Part shown: piece after piece, positions 7,520 to 16,197 of the stretch
How positions within the stretch are numbered: position 1 is the stretch's first letter
Layout: every line of letters starts with the position of its first letter
Origin: an uncultured Spirochaetaceae bacterium
GTDB lineage: Bacteria > Spirochaetota > Spirochaetia > Sphaerochaetales > Sphaerochaetaceae
Reading direction: 5' to 3'
DNA length: 52,786 nucleotides
Assembly: GCA_944389115.1 (NCBI GenBank)
Contig: CALXLE010000089.1
Span: 1-52,786 of the forward strand
The notes under the pieces: model-generated
Database searches by the model: none
Told to the model about the DNA's origin: nothing
The model's input: only the letters and a program-made list of their open reading frames with translations
Position numbers and translations under genes: made by a program

Positions 7520-7549
7520 CTTTGCCTGTTACTCTGCTATCATCAGGCC

Positions 7550-8497
7550 ATGATCCTTGTAGTGCTTCTTATTATTCTTGCTGTTATCGCTGTTGTAACA
7601 TATCTTGTCGGCTCCTTCTTCGTGGACTATTCCATCACACGGAAGGAAAGGGACCCTGCATCATTCATTCCTTCCGATGAGATCAAGGCCTGTGATAGGG
7701 TTGATGTGAACAAAAACAAGGAAATCAGGGATAGACGCGTAGAGGAATTCCATAGGAATACTTATACAGAACATCCTGAGATTAGGACGAAGGAGGGTTT
7801 TGCCCTTCGTTCCTCATACTATCCTCATGATGGACATAAGTATGCGATTATGATTCATGGCTACACAGGATCAAGACGGGAGATGCAGAGCATCGCATCT
7901 ATGTATTACAGCTGGGGTTTCAGTGTTCTTACCCCTGATAACCGTGCCCATGGTGAGAGCGAGGGAAAGTATATCGGCATGGGATGGCTAGATAAGGATG
8001 ATATCCAGCTTTGGATGGAGTGGATACGCAACAAGGATAAGGATGCAAAGATCGTCATACAAGGATGCTCAATGGGAGCGGCGACCGTTATGATGACTGC
8101 AGGTGATAACCCTCCCGGTCTTGTTGCCGCTGTTGAGGACTGCGGCTATACCTCTGTCTGGGATATCTTCAGTGATGAGCTTAAGACGCTTTTCCATCTT
8201 CCTGCATTCCCTGTTCTTTATATGTGCGATGTCGTTGCAAGGCTGAAGGCTGGTTATTCCATAAGGAAAGCATCAAGTGTCGAACAGCTTAAGAAGACAA
8301 GCATCCCTATGCTTTTCATCCATGGTAGCAATGATAGATTCGTACGGTCATCAATGCTTGATGAGAACTATGATGCAAAGGTTGATGGCCCAAAGGAGAA
8401 GCTGCTTGTAGAAGGTGCAGCCCATGGTGAATCGGAGGTTGTTGCTCCTGATCTGTACTATAGGACTATTCATGATTTCCTTGGTAAGTATGTATAA
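7550..8497 (+). CDS. Membrane-anchored alpha/beta hydrolase
   Basis: The 315-aa serine hydrolase has an N-terminal transmembrane anchor (residues 1-24, MILVVLLIILAVIAVVTYLVG) followed by the alpha/beta fold. The oxyanion strand is AIMIHGYTGSRREM (about 99-112). The nucleophile elbow is G-C-S174-M-G. The acid lies in FIHGSNDRFV and the histidine in GAAHGES. It resembles the bacterial family with DNRAHGESEGKYIGMGW, annotated as hydrolases or peptidases of the BEM46/YqkD type. An upstream in-frame extension would run through the tRNA and its terminator, so it is rejected in favour of ATG 7550. There is no clear ribosome site. TATCAT ends 6 bases before the ATG, so the mRNA may be leaderless. Substrate is unknown. 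Confidence 0.85.
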   Translation: MILVVLLIILAVIAVVTYLVGSFFVDYSITRKERDPASFIPSDEIKACDRVDVNKNKEIRDRRVEEFHRNTYTEHPEIRTKEGFALRSSYYPHDGHKYAIMIHGYTGSRREMQSIASMYYSWGFSVLTPDNRAHGESEGKYIGMGWLDKDDIQLWMEWIRNKDKDAKIVIQGCSMGAATVMMTAGDNPPGLVAAVEDCGYTSVWDIFSDELKTLFHLPAFPVLYMCDVVARLKAGYSIRKASSVEQLKKTSIPMLFIHGSNDRFVRSSMLDENYDAKVDGPKEKLLVEGAAHGESEVVAPDLYYRTIHDFLGKYV

Positions 8498-8501
8498 AAG
8501 C

Positions 8502-10322
8502 TTATTCTTCTGATTTTTGTTTTTTCTGTAAGTATGCAGGAATAATCATTGTAACAATTGTCCCTGTTCCTTTTCTGCTGTTGATGTAAAGTCTGGCTTT
8601 TTCTTCGTATATTATCTGTAATCGTTTATTTGTATTTGCTAATCCTATATGTGAAGAGTTGCCTTCATTTCTCAATGATAGATCCTTTCTGAGTTTCTGG
8701 AGATTTTCCTTACTCATACCAGTTCCATTATCTATAACTCTTATCTTTAGCATATTTCCCTGTCCTTTGATGCTTATGCGGATAGTTGAAGGATCTTTTT
8801 TCTGCTGTATTCCATGATAAATCGCATTTTCAATCAAAGGTTGCAGAATAAGCTTTGGTAATTTCATATCAGGATCAATATCTGTAAGATCCCACATTGA
8901 ATCAAAATGATTGTGATATCTTGTTTTTTGTATGTTGATATAAGACTTTGCAATGCTGATTTCCTCATATATCGGAACAACTGTTTCATTGCTATCAAGA
9001 GCATAATGGAGTATATCCGATAGATTCTCAATCATCTCTGATACATCATTAGGACCATTTGAAAGGGCTATCGATTTCCAGAGTATCGTCTGTAGGGTAT
9101 TATAGAGAAAATGCGGATTAAGCTGATATTGAAGTACTGCCATTTCCAGAATCTTGTTGTGATATTTTCTCTCTGAAATCTGAAGTTCTAGGAAATCAAT
9201 TTTAAGAAATGATTTGATAACATTCTGCATGACATATCTGAAGAGATCAGAGCCATAATCATCTTCATATGAATAAGAAACCTTTCCATTGCGTGCTTGC
9301 TGGATTACTTCTACAAGCTCCATGATTTCCTTATAGCTTTTATATGCAAATGAATAAGCGAGAATGAGACCTGCAAGACCTGAGAGTATGCAAATGATCA
9401 GGATTGCTCTTGTAAGGATTCTTGGCATGTAATATGCGCTGCTGATTGGAATAGTGTAATAATACATCCAGTTGTAGGAATCTGAATGAATTCTGTATAT
9501 ACAATATTCATTGTATGTTGTAGAAGAGGCTGTTCCGAAATCCAGCTGTGATAACTCATCTGAAGAAAGATTTCCTTCTTTTCCATTTGAGAATATTATG
9601 TTGCCATTGTTATCAACAACATATAGTGATTCATCAGGTGCTTCCAGAAGATTTCCTAGTGCAGTATCAAGTTCATCTTCAAATACATTGAGTACAAGTA
9701 CTCCATCCGGTTTTGATTTTCCCGAAGAATATATCTGGTTGTATATTGTGAGTACTTTTACAGATTCTCCATATTGGAATAAATAATTATCAATTGTTCT
9801 GAATTCGAACCAGAATCTATCGGTATCATTCTTTTTTGACTTATATTTTTCAAGCCAGTCCGTATCATAAAAGAAATCGGAATTGGAAAACTCATTTGTG
9901 TTGGATATGAACCATTCTGTCTCATTGTCAAAATAAATATAGACAGATGCTATATATGGATTATAGTCAATAGAGCTATAGAGCATATCAAGGATTGCGG
10001 TCACAAGCTGATAATCTTCTGCTGCGATTCCGTTATTCTCTTCCATTTTCAGTATTACATTTTTCAGCCTAACCTTGATTGAAGGGTTTACGCTTAATGT
10101 AATGTTTATCCTTTCCAATTCATCTATAAGAGCATTGATTGTTGAGGCGTTTGTTTCGAGATTATTGATATTCCGTGTATCTATTTCATTTTTGACATAT
10201 GTGTTGATTATTACAATGGCAAGGACACTGATAAGGAATAATGGGATTAATAAAGGTAGAATGTATAAGCACACATTCCTTATGAAAAAATTACGTTTCA
10301 TTGAATGGAATGTGGTAATCAT
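8502..10322 (-). CDS. Sensor histidine kinase, YesM type
   Basis: The 606-aa kinase senses an extracellular cue and phosphorylates the partner regulator encoded upstream. It has a first membrane helix (about 13-40), a long extracytoplasmic sensor domain (about 45-295) and a second helix (about 302-325). A HAMP-like linker follows, then the His_kinase domain with VLQYQLNPHFLYNTLQ (phospho-acceptor H404), and a HATPase_c domain with N box (LIENAIYHG) and G box (VIDNGTGMS). This is the layout of the YesM/LytS family, which often controls sugar ABC operons. Its ATG overlaps the response regulator stop by one base (TGATG), so the pair is coupled. The likely target is the divergent ABC operon starting at 11279. 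Confidence 0.93.
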   Translation of the reverse strand: MITTFHSMKRNFFIRNVCLYILPLLIPLFLISVLAIVIINTYVKNEIDTRNINNLETNASTINALIDELERINITLSVNPSIKVRLKNVILKMEENNGIAAEDYQLVTAILDMLYSSIDYNPYIASVYIYFDNETEWFISNTNEFSNSDFFYDTDWLEKYKSKKNDTDRFWFEFRTIDNYLFQYGESVKVLTIYNQIYSSGKSKPDGVLVLNVFEDELDTALGNLLEAPDESLYVVDNNGNIIFSNGKEGNLSSDELSQLDFGTASSTTYNEYCIYRIHSDSYNWMYYYTIPISSAYYMPRILTRAILIICILSGLAGLILAYSFAYKSYKEIMELVEVIQQARNGKVSYSYEDDYGSDLFRYVMQNVIKSFLKIDFLELQISERKYHNKILEMAVLQYQLNPHFLYNTLQTILWKSIALSNGPNDVSEMIENLSDILHYALDSNETVVPIYEEISIAKSYINIQKTRYHNHFDSMWDLTDIDPDMKLPKLILQPLIENAIYHGIQQKKDPSTIRISIKGQGNMLKIRVIDNGTGMSKENLQKLRKDLSLRNEGNSSHIGLANTNKRLQIIYEEKARLYINSRKGTGTIVTMIIPAYLQKKQKSEE

Positions 10323-11032
10323 CAGTTTCCTCTTTCCCTGAACTGGGAAGGTGTCATACCCGTTGACATTCGGAATATGCGTGAAAAGCTATTTGCATTT
10401 GAATATCCGACTCGTTTTGAGATCTCATTGATTGGAAGATTGCTGGAAGTAAGCATATTCTTCGCACTTTCAATCCGTTTACGCAGAACATACTCATAGA
10501 ACTTCTCATTTGTTTCATGATGGAATAGAGTACTAAGATAATAAGGATTCAGATCAACAGCCTGTGCAGCGCTGACAAGTGAAACATCTCCAAGATGGTC
10601 ATCAATATATTTTCGTACCTTATCAATGACTTCTACCGAATTCTCATTTTGTTCACTGTTCTTGAGATCGTTTGCAATCCTTGAGAATATATGTTTGAGT
10701 TCCTCGTATTTTGTGGGTTTAACAATATATTCCGTGACACCAAGTGAAATGCATTGCTTGGCATATTCAAAATCTCGGAATCCGCTTATTACTACAATAC
10801 GCATGGAAGGTTTTATTGACCGTATTCTGCGGATAAGCTCTATACCATCCATCTCTGGCATTCTTATATCTGTGAGAACAACTTCAACATCATGGGATGA
10901 TATGAATTCAAGCGCGTCGAATCCATTCCCAAATATTTCCTGAACCTCAAATCCAAGATCATTCCACGGGAAGTAATTCCGCAATCCCACCCTTATTTCA
11001 TATTCATCATCGATGATGATCAGACTAATCAT
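10322..11032 (-). CDS. Response regulator, AraC-family (YesN type)
   Basis: The 236-aa protein has an N-terminal receiver domain, with acidic pocket D8/D9, phospho-acceptor D55 (LTDIRMPEMDG), S83 and K105 (IVKPTKYE). A C-terminal AraC DNA-binding domain (about 135-236) has two helix-turn-helix units (VSLVSAAQAVDLNPYYLSTLFHHE and INEISKRVGYSNANSFSRIFRMSTGMTPSQFR). The typical YesN central region is shortened. It precedes its kinase and shares a transcript with it. In such pairs the regulator usually activates the neighbouring binding-protein operon. The divergent 246-base gap with an extended palindrome (11096-11177) is the natural binding region. Confidence 0.92.
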   Translation of the reverse strand: MISLIIIDDEYEIRVGLRNYFPWNDLGFEVQEIFGNGFDALEFISSHDVEVVLTDIRMPEMDGIELIRRIRSIKPSMRIVVISGFRDFEYAKQCISLGVTEYIVKPTKYEELKHIFSRIANDLKNSEQNENSVEVIDKVRKYIDDHLGDVSLVSAAQAVDLNPYYLSTLFHHETNEKFYEYVLRKRIESAKNMLTSSNLPINEISKRVGYSNANSFSRIFRMSTGMTPSQFRERGN

Positions 11033-11053
11033 AATTTTTTGCCTTCCGTGGAT

Positions 11054-11083
11054 ATGATAAGTTCATGATTTAAGGTTTTTCAA
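11054..11083 (-). promoter_or_regulatory. Candidate promoter of the two-component operon
   Basis: On the minus strand TTGAAA (11083-11078), 18 bases, TATCAT (11059-11054), about 20 bases before the regulator start. Five of six matches in each box, with spacing one base above the optimum. Confidence 0.4.
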
Positions 11084-11095
11084 TGAAATTCGGAA

Positions 11096-11177
11096 TTGAC
11101 ATTAATCATTATTCAAATCTTGATATTTTAATATTAAAAATTGAATATGAAATATGCATTGATTAATTTTGTGTCAA
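11096..11177. promoter_or_regulatory. Extended AT-rich palindrome between divergent operons
   Basis: Nested arms occur in mirror order. TTGACA (11096) and TGTCAA (11172), TTAATCA (11102) and TGATTAA (11160), and ATTCAA (11111) and TTGAAT (11141) surround a perfect palindrome TTTTAATATTAAAA (11126-11139). It is a plausible operator for the AraC-type regulator or a DNA-bend element. No -10/-35 pair for the ABC operon is clear in the gap. Confidence 0.4.
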
Positions 11178-11278
11178 TAATTCTTTGATGACAGAAGAAT
11201 TGGATATAGAACCTGAAATCTTCTTCATTCTGACTTCATTCAAGCAGTGATAATGTATTATGCAAAAAGGAGGGGAGA

Positions 11279-12601
11279 ATGAAAAAGAGTTTCATTTTTC
11301 TGATTATCATTCTTATTGCAGCCGCAGGTTTTGCATTTGCGGGAGGTTCAAGTGATGCGAATGCGGCATCTGGAGCAATAACAACAACAGATCCTAATGA
11401 AAAGGTGACTCTCAGGTTCTCATGGTGGGGATCTACAACACGCCATCAGGCAACGCTTGAGGCCATTGAACTCTATGAATCAAGACATCCTAATGTAACC
11501 ATCGAGGGAGAATACGGAGCATTTGATGACTTTTATCAGAAGCTTCTAACTCAGCTTGCAGGAGGGACTGCTCCAGATATCATAACTGTTGATTACAAGT
11601 GGGTAGCGGATCTTATGAATCAGGGTACGCATTTCATTAATATGTATGATCTTACGGATTATATTGATATGACAAATATCGATCTTGATTTTGCAAAGAT
11701 CTATGGTGGAAACGATGAGTACCTTATTGGTCTTCCAGTTGGTGTAAATGGGATGGGATATCTGTATAATGCCGAGTTTATGGAGAAATATGGTATAGAG
11801 CCTTCCGATGACTGGACCTGGCAAGATGTAATTGAAAATGGCAAGAAGGTCAATTCTGCTGATAGTTCTAAATATCTTATGTATATGAATTCACAGCATT
11901 GGGGATTTCTGGTGAAAACACTTCTTAAACAGCTCACTGGAAGCACATTGATTCTTGATGATTATACAATCGGTGTTTCCCGTGATGATATTGTTAAGGT
12001 GTTTTCTTTTGTAAAGGAATTGGTTGATACAAAGACTGTTCCTCCATTCAATGAAGGTGTCCTTTATGAGAATGTTTATGCAGATCAGAATCCAAATTGG
12101 CTCAATCAGAATTTCGGCATTTTCCCGACATCATCTTCACTTATTCCAGGAATAGATAATGCAAGTGACTTTGAGCTTGGATCAATGCGCTTCCCGATTA
12201 TGGAGAATGCAGTTGATCCCGGAATCCTTGTTACTCCATCGATGTTCCTTACTGTATATAACAGGTCGGAACATGCTGATGTCGCAGCTGATTTCATAAA
12301 TTTCATGCTGAATGATCCAGAAGCAATAGCAATCCTGAAGGATACAAGAGGTATTCCTTGCAACTCAGCAGCAAATCAGCAGCTTGTTGAATCCGGTGAT
12401 ATTCCTCAGATAGTCTCTGATATGGTTTCTCAGTCGCTTACTGCTGTAGGCCTTGCGGAAAATGGCCCAAGCCTTAATACAGAGGTAGTGGCTCTTATTG
12501 AGGACTATGTTCATGAAGTAGGTTTCTATGAACTTACTCCAGAGGAAGCCGCGGATGAGTTCCTTGCAGAACTTGAATCTCTGATTGAGACAATAAAATA
12601 A
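11279..12601 (+). CDS. Sugar ABC transporter substrate-binding protein (family 1)
   Basis: The 440-aa periplasmic binding protein has signal peptide MKKSFIFLIIILIAAAGFAFA, then GGSSDAN. Mature motifs include VTLRFSWWGSTTRHQ, YEAIELYESRHPNVTIEGEYG, GGTAPDIITVDYKWVADL and the C-terminal helices EEAADEFLAELESLIE, all characteristic of SBP family 1 (multiple-sugar or oligosaccharide binding). There is no lipobox cysteine, so the protein would be soluble or retained by an uncleaved signal. A very strong ribosome site AAAGGAGGGG precedes the ATG. A stable hairpin separates it from the permease genes. Neighbouring GH67-like enzyme and dehydrogenases suggest a uronate-containing oligosaccharide as ligand (inference). 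No ATPase gene is present, so a shared MsmX-like ATPase elsewhere is expected. Confidence 0.93.
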   Translation: MKKSFIFLIIILIAAAGFAFAGGSSDANAASGAITTTDPNEKVTLRFSWWGSTTRHQATLEAIELYESRHPNVTIEGEYGAFDDFYQKLLTQLAGGTAPDIITVDYKWVADLMNQGTHFINMYDLTDYIDMTNIDLDFAKIYGGNDEYLIGLPVGVNGMGYLYNAEFMEKYGIEPSDDWTWQDVIENGKKVNSADSSKYLMYMNSQHWGFLVKTLLKQLTGSTLILDDYTIGVSRDDIVKVFSFVKELVDTKTVPPFNEGVLYENVYADQNPNWLNQNFGIFPTSSSLIPGIDNASDFELGSMRFPIMENAVDPGILVTPSMFLTVYNRSEHADVAADFINFMLNDPEAIAILKDTRGIPCNSAANQQLVESGDIPQIVSDMVSQSLTAVGLAENGPSLNTEVVALIEDYVHEVGFYELTPEEAADEFLAELESLIETIK

Positions 12602-12630
12602 AACAAGAAATTAGAATTACCCGGTTTTAT

Positions 12631-12657
12631 CTTGGGCTGGCAAAATGCCAGCTCAAG
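12631..12657 (+). terminator. Intra-operon stem-loop after the binding protein
   Basis: CTTGGGCTGGC-AAAAT-GCCAGCTCAAG forms an 11-bp stem with one G-T pair and has no T tract. It probably stabilises the upstream binding-protein mRNA or lowers permease expression rather than terminating fully. Confidence 0.6.
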
Positions 12658-12684
12658 GAAATTTTGCAATCAGCAGGGAAGCAA

Positions 12685-13596
12685 ATGAAAAATATTAAAA
12701 ATACATCATTAAAGGAAGTTGAGAACCAGAAAATAGCGTATATCTATATATTGCCATGGATTATTGGCTTTCTTGCCTTTCAGCTTTATCCTTTTATAGC
12801 ATCTTTCGTCTATTCCTTTACGGATTTCTCAATTCTTAAACCAATGGAGTTTGTTGGATTGGATAATTACAGACGTATGTTTACGGGAGACCGTCTTTTC
12901 TGGAAATCTGTAAAAGCGACCTTTTTATATGTACTTATTGCAGTGCCTGGGAAACTTATATTCGCGTTGATAATTGCTGTCATATTGAATATGAAAATCC
13001 GGTTCATTAATTTTTTCAGGACTGTATATTATCTTCCTTCAATATTGGGAGGATCTGTTGCTATATCCATTCTCTGGAAGTTCCTTTTTGCAAAAGATGG
13101 TACTGTTAATGCTGCGCTGTCTGTTCTTCATATTCCTGCGATAGATTGGCTCGGCAGCCAACATCTAGCATTGGCAACTATGGGCCTTCTTGTTGTCTGG
13201 CAGTTTGGTTCCTCAATGGTTCTATTTCTTGCGGGATTGAAGAATATCCCCGCAGAACTGATTGAAGCTGCAAGAGTTGATGGGGCCGGTAGACTTCGTG
13301 TTTTCTTCAGGATAACTCTTCCGATGCTTTCTCCTGTAATATTCTTCAATCTCATAATGCAGATGATTAATGCATTTAAGGAATTTAATTCCCCTTATCT
13401 GATAACTCAGGGAGGACCTCTCAATAGCACATATCTTTATGGAATGATGCTATATGAGAATGCTTTCAGCTATCTGAAGATGGGATATGCATCAGCACAA
13501 TCATGGTTCCTGTTCTTTATCATAATGATTTTCACAGCATTGGCATTCAAATCATCACCATACTGGACGTTCTATGAAGATGGAGGAGATTTCTGA
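12685..13596 (+). CDS. Sugar ABC transporter permease (MalF/UgpA type)
   Basis: The 303-aa inner-membrane permease has six predicted helices, the first at IAYIYILPWIIGFLAFQLYPF. The EAA-type cytoplasmic loop is LIEAARVDGAGRLRVFFRITLPMLSP, which contacts the ATPase. An upstream TTG would add seven residues. ATG 12685 is preferred because AGGGAA lies 5 bases upstream. The stop overlaps the start of the next permease by one base (TGATG). It works as a heterodimer with that gene product, fed by the binding protein at 11279. Confidence 0.92.
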   Translation: MKNIKNTSLKEVENQKIAYIYILPWIIGFLAFQLYPFIASFVYSFTDFSILKPMEFVGLDNYRRMFTGDRLFWKSVKATFLYVLIAVPGKLIFALIIAVILNMKIRFINFFRTVYYLPSILGGSVAISILWKFLFAKDGTVNAALSVLHIPAIDWLGSQHLALATMGLLVVWQFGSSMVLFLAGLKNIPAELIEAARVDGAGRLRVFFRITLPMLSPVIFFNLIMQMINAFKEFNSPYLITQGGPLNSTYLYGMMLYENAFSYLKMGYASAQSWFLFFIIMIFTALAFKSSPYWTFYEDGGDF

Positions 13597-14471
13597 TGAA
13601 TAACGATACATTAAAAAGACTGCAGCATTCCAGAATTCGCCGTATAACAAGAAAGGGGATCACATATTTATTTCTTATTTTGCTTGGAATAATCATGATA
13701 TATCCATTGCTTTGGATAGTCTCTGCGTCATTTAAGACAAATAACGAGATTTTCAGCTCATTGTCACTTATCCCAAAGGTTGTGCTTCTGGATGGTTATT
13801 CCAAAGGATGGGCTGGAGTAGGCCAGAATTCATTTGGATTGTTCTTTGCAAATACATTCAAAATGGTTGTTCCCACTGTATTTTTTACGGTTATTTCCAG
13901 CCTGCTTGTTGCCTATGGATTTGCCAGATTCAAATTTCGTTTCAAGAAGGCATTATTTGCTTTGGTGATAGCCTCACTGATGCTTCCCAATGAAGTTATT
14001 ATTATTCCAAGATATATGGTATTCAATAAACTTGGTTGGCTGAATACTTATCTTCCTTTCATAATACCGGCTGCATTTGCAACGTATTCATTTTTTATTT
14101 TTATGCTAGTTCAGTACATACGTTCTATACCAAGGGAACTTGATGAATCGGCGAGGATCGATGGCTGCGGAAGTTTTCCTATTCTTACGAAGATTATTAC
14201 GCCTCTTTGTGTTCCTTCTTTGATTTCCGTAACAATATTTCAGTTTGTATGGAGATGGAACGACTTCATCAATCCTCTTATTTATATAAGCAGCGTAAAA
14301 CATTATGTACTTTCATTGGCATTGAGAATGTCTCTTGATGTTACTGATACCATTGCATGGAATCAGACGATGGCTATGTCTGTACTTTCAATGGTTCCTC
14401 CTGTACTGCTTTTCTTCTTTACGCAGAAATTCTTTGTTGAAGGTATCTCAACGTCAGGACTTAAAGGGTAA
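13596..14471 (+). CDS. Sugar ABC transporter permease (MalG/UgpE type)
   Basis: The 291-aa second permease has a first helix at about 21-42 (TYLFLILLGIIMIYPLLWIVSASFK). The periplasmic loop is followed by further helices and the EAA loop LDESARIDGCGSFPILTKIITPLCVPSL. The end QKFFVEGISTSGLKG is the standard C-terminus of CUT1 permeases. The start overlaps the previous stop by one base, so translation is coupled. Four bases separate its stop from the next start, so transporter and glycosidase genes are cotranscribed. Confidence 0.93.
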   Translation: MNNDTLKRLQHSRIRRITRKGITYLFLILLGIIMIYPLLWIVSASFKTNNEIFSSLSLIPKVVLLDGYSKGWAGVGQNSFGLFFANTFKMVVPTVFFTVISSLLVAYGFARFKFRFKKALFALVIASLMLPNEVIIIPRYMVFNKLGWLNTYLPFIIPAAFATYSFFIFMLVQYIRSIPRELDESARIDGCGSFPILTKIITPLCVPSLISVTIFQFVWRWNDFINPLIYISSVKHYVLSLALRMSLDVTDTIAWNQTMAMSVLSMVPPVLLFFFTQKFFVEGISTSGLKG

Positions 14472-14475
14472 ATAT

Positions 14476-16197
14476 ATGAAATATGATTTCAATGTAAGAG
14501 CTTTTGAAATACACAGTCTATATGCCTGGGATTTTGAATGGATTATCAAGAGTATGGATTTCATGACGGCTAATGGATTCAATACGCTTATTCTGCACCG
14601 CAATGATTTTATTGATCTGATTGTCTATCCTGGAAAGTACTTTGGATGCAAGAAAGATCATTATAATTCGATATTCGAACGGTATAAGGAAATTTTCAGG
14701 ACATTATACAAATTCACTCCTACCAGGAGATCTGGACCTTACCAGAGGCGGGCTTTCCTTAAGCGCATACTATTGGAAGCAGGTCGCCGTGGAATCAATG
14801 TATATATCGAGAATAAGGAATTATATTTCCCGGATATCATTCTTGAGTTTTATCCAGAGCTTGTGAAAAATGGCAAGATATGTGCGACAGATCCTTTCTG
14901 GATTGAATTCACAAAAGTAAAGTACAGAGAATTCTTTGAGGAGTTTCCAGAAGTAAGCGGAATAATTACATCTCCTGCAACAGGAGAAAGCAGGGTATCT
15001 ATCAACTCAAATCGGTGTTCATGTGACAGATGCAGGAATACAAGCAAGGCTGAATGGTTCCGGAATGTTCTTATGGCAATGTATGAGCCCATTCACGCTG
15101 CGGGAAAACAGCTTGTTGTCCGTGATTTTGTTTTCAATCCCGATGCTCATCGGGATATATCAGAAGCAATGGAATCACTTCCTTCGGATGTTGTTCTCTC
15201 CTTGAAGAATACTCCGCATGATTATTATCCAACTTTTCCGATTAATCCTCGCATTGGAAATGTTGGCAAACATGAGCAGTGGATTGAATTCGATGCTATG
15301 GGGCAGTATTTTGGCTGGGGTGTCTGCATAGCAGATCTGATGGAAGATTATAGATTTCGTATGAAGGATGCGCTTGCGAAAGGTGCATCTGGGGTTGTAT
15401 TCAGGACCGATTGGGAAAGTCTTGATGGCCATACTGCCTTTGGAAATATGAATAAAATCAATCTTTACTCTGCAGGAATGCTTTCTAGGGATACAGATGC
15501 TTCATCCGAATCTATATATGATGCATTCCTTTCTGCAGAGGGGTGGTATCCATCAGAGGCAACATTGGGTCAGAGGAAAAGCCTTGTCCAGTGGTTTTGT
15601 GGGTTGATGTCGCGAACCTGGAATATAGCATCAAAGACCATGTTTGTGAAAAACTGTGTCTTTTCTGATTCAAGTCTTGTTCCAATCAGTTTCGCTCATG
15701 CATTATGGCTAGCTGAAGAAAAGAACTCTTTAAAGGATTGGCAGAAAGAGAAAGCCTCAGCGCTTTTACCTATTCCCGAAGAATACGCAGAAATAATAAA
15801 CGAGAAAGAATTGGCATTGGATGATGCATCCGACATTGTTTCAGAAGTTGCTGCAAATAATCCTGGATTTGAAAAAGAGAAATATGATTATTTTGTTTCC
15901 TGCTTTGAGAACCAGCTTTTATATGTGAGACTTTTCAGGAATGCTGCTGAAGCCATTTTCTCATGCCGGTATATTAAGGAGGGGGATGAGAAGCAGAATC
16001 CTGAAATGTATGAAAAGAGCAGGAATATTTTCCATACCTCGATGGAAGATCTTTTGGCTATGTCCGTAGAACTTGATTCATTCTGGAAGAATACAGAGTA
16101 TCGTCCTCATATCATCTATACGCTGCTCGATCCTGATCGTATCAGATGTCTTTATGATGACTTAAAGGAGGTAGTTGATGATGAATCCCTATTTTGA
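14476..16197 (+). CDS. GH67-like glycoside hydrolase (alpha-glucuronidase relative)
   Basis: The 573-aa cytoplasmic TIM-barrel protein has no signal peptide. It is a distant match to alpha-glucuronidases of family GH67, judged from motif order. IITSPATGESRVS (E171) sits where the acid is expected. VVLSLKNTPHDYYPTFPINP (D249) parallels GH67 QIKNGPxDFQxREPVSP, and WIEFDAMGQYFGWG (E271) parallels LEFQxTQEYxG. Spacing of 78 and 22 residues is close to GH67 (about 80 and 28). A CSCDRC cysteine pair (about 181-186) is unusual. Start ATG 14476 has AAAGGG about 7 bases upstream. The longer frame into the permease gene is rejected. It overlaps the following dehydrogenase by 20 bases. A role in removing glucuronosyl units from imported oligosaccharides is inferred. 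Confidence 0.6.
   Translation: MKYDFNVRAFEIHSLYAWDFEWIIKSMDFMTANGFNTLILHRNDFIDLIVYPGKYFGCKKDHYNSIFERYKEIFRTLYKFTPTRRSGPYQRRAFLKRILLEAGRRGINVYIENKELYFPDIILEFYPELVKNGKICATDPFWIEFTKVKYREFFEEFPEVSGIITSPATGESRVSINSNRCSCDRCRNTSKAEWFRNVLMAMYEPIHAAGKQLVVRDFVFNPDAHRDISEAMESLPSDVVLSLKNTPHDYYPTFPINPRIGNVGKHEQWIEFDAMGQYFGWGVCIADLMEDYRFRMKDALAKGASGVVFRTDWESLDGHTAFGNMNKINLYSAGMLSRDTDASSESIYDAFLSAEGWYPSEATLGQRKSLVQWFCGLMSRTWNIASKTMFVKNCVFSDSSLVPISFAHALWLAEEKNSLKDWQKEKASALLPIPEEYAEIINEKELALDDASDIVSEVAANNPGFEKEKYDYFVSCFENQLLYVRLFRNAAEAIFSCRYIKEGDEKQNPEMYEKSRNIFHTSMEDLLAMSVELDSFWKNTEYRPHIIYTLLDPDRIRCLYDDLKEVVDDESLF

Noticed and set aside
7370..7549. N-terminal extension of the alpha/beta hydrolase back to 7370
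   Set aside because: It would translate the tRNA and its terminator; the membrane anchor begins at ATG 7550.
12664..12684. TTG start for the MalF-type permease
   Set aside because: ATG 12685 has a ribosome site at the right distance, and the family starts with a short tail.
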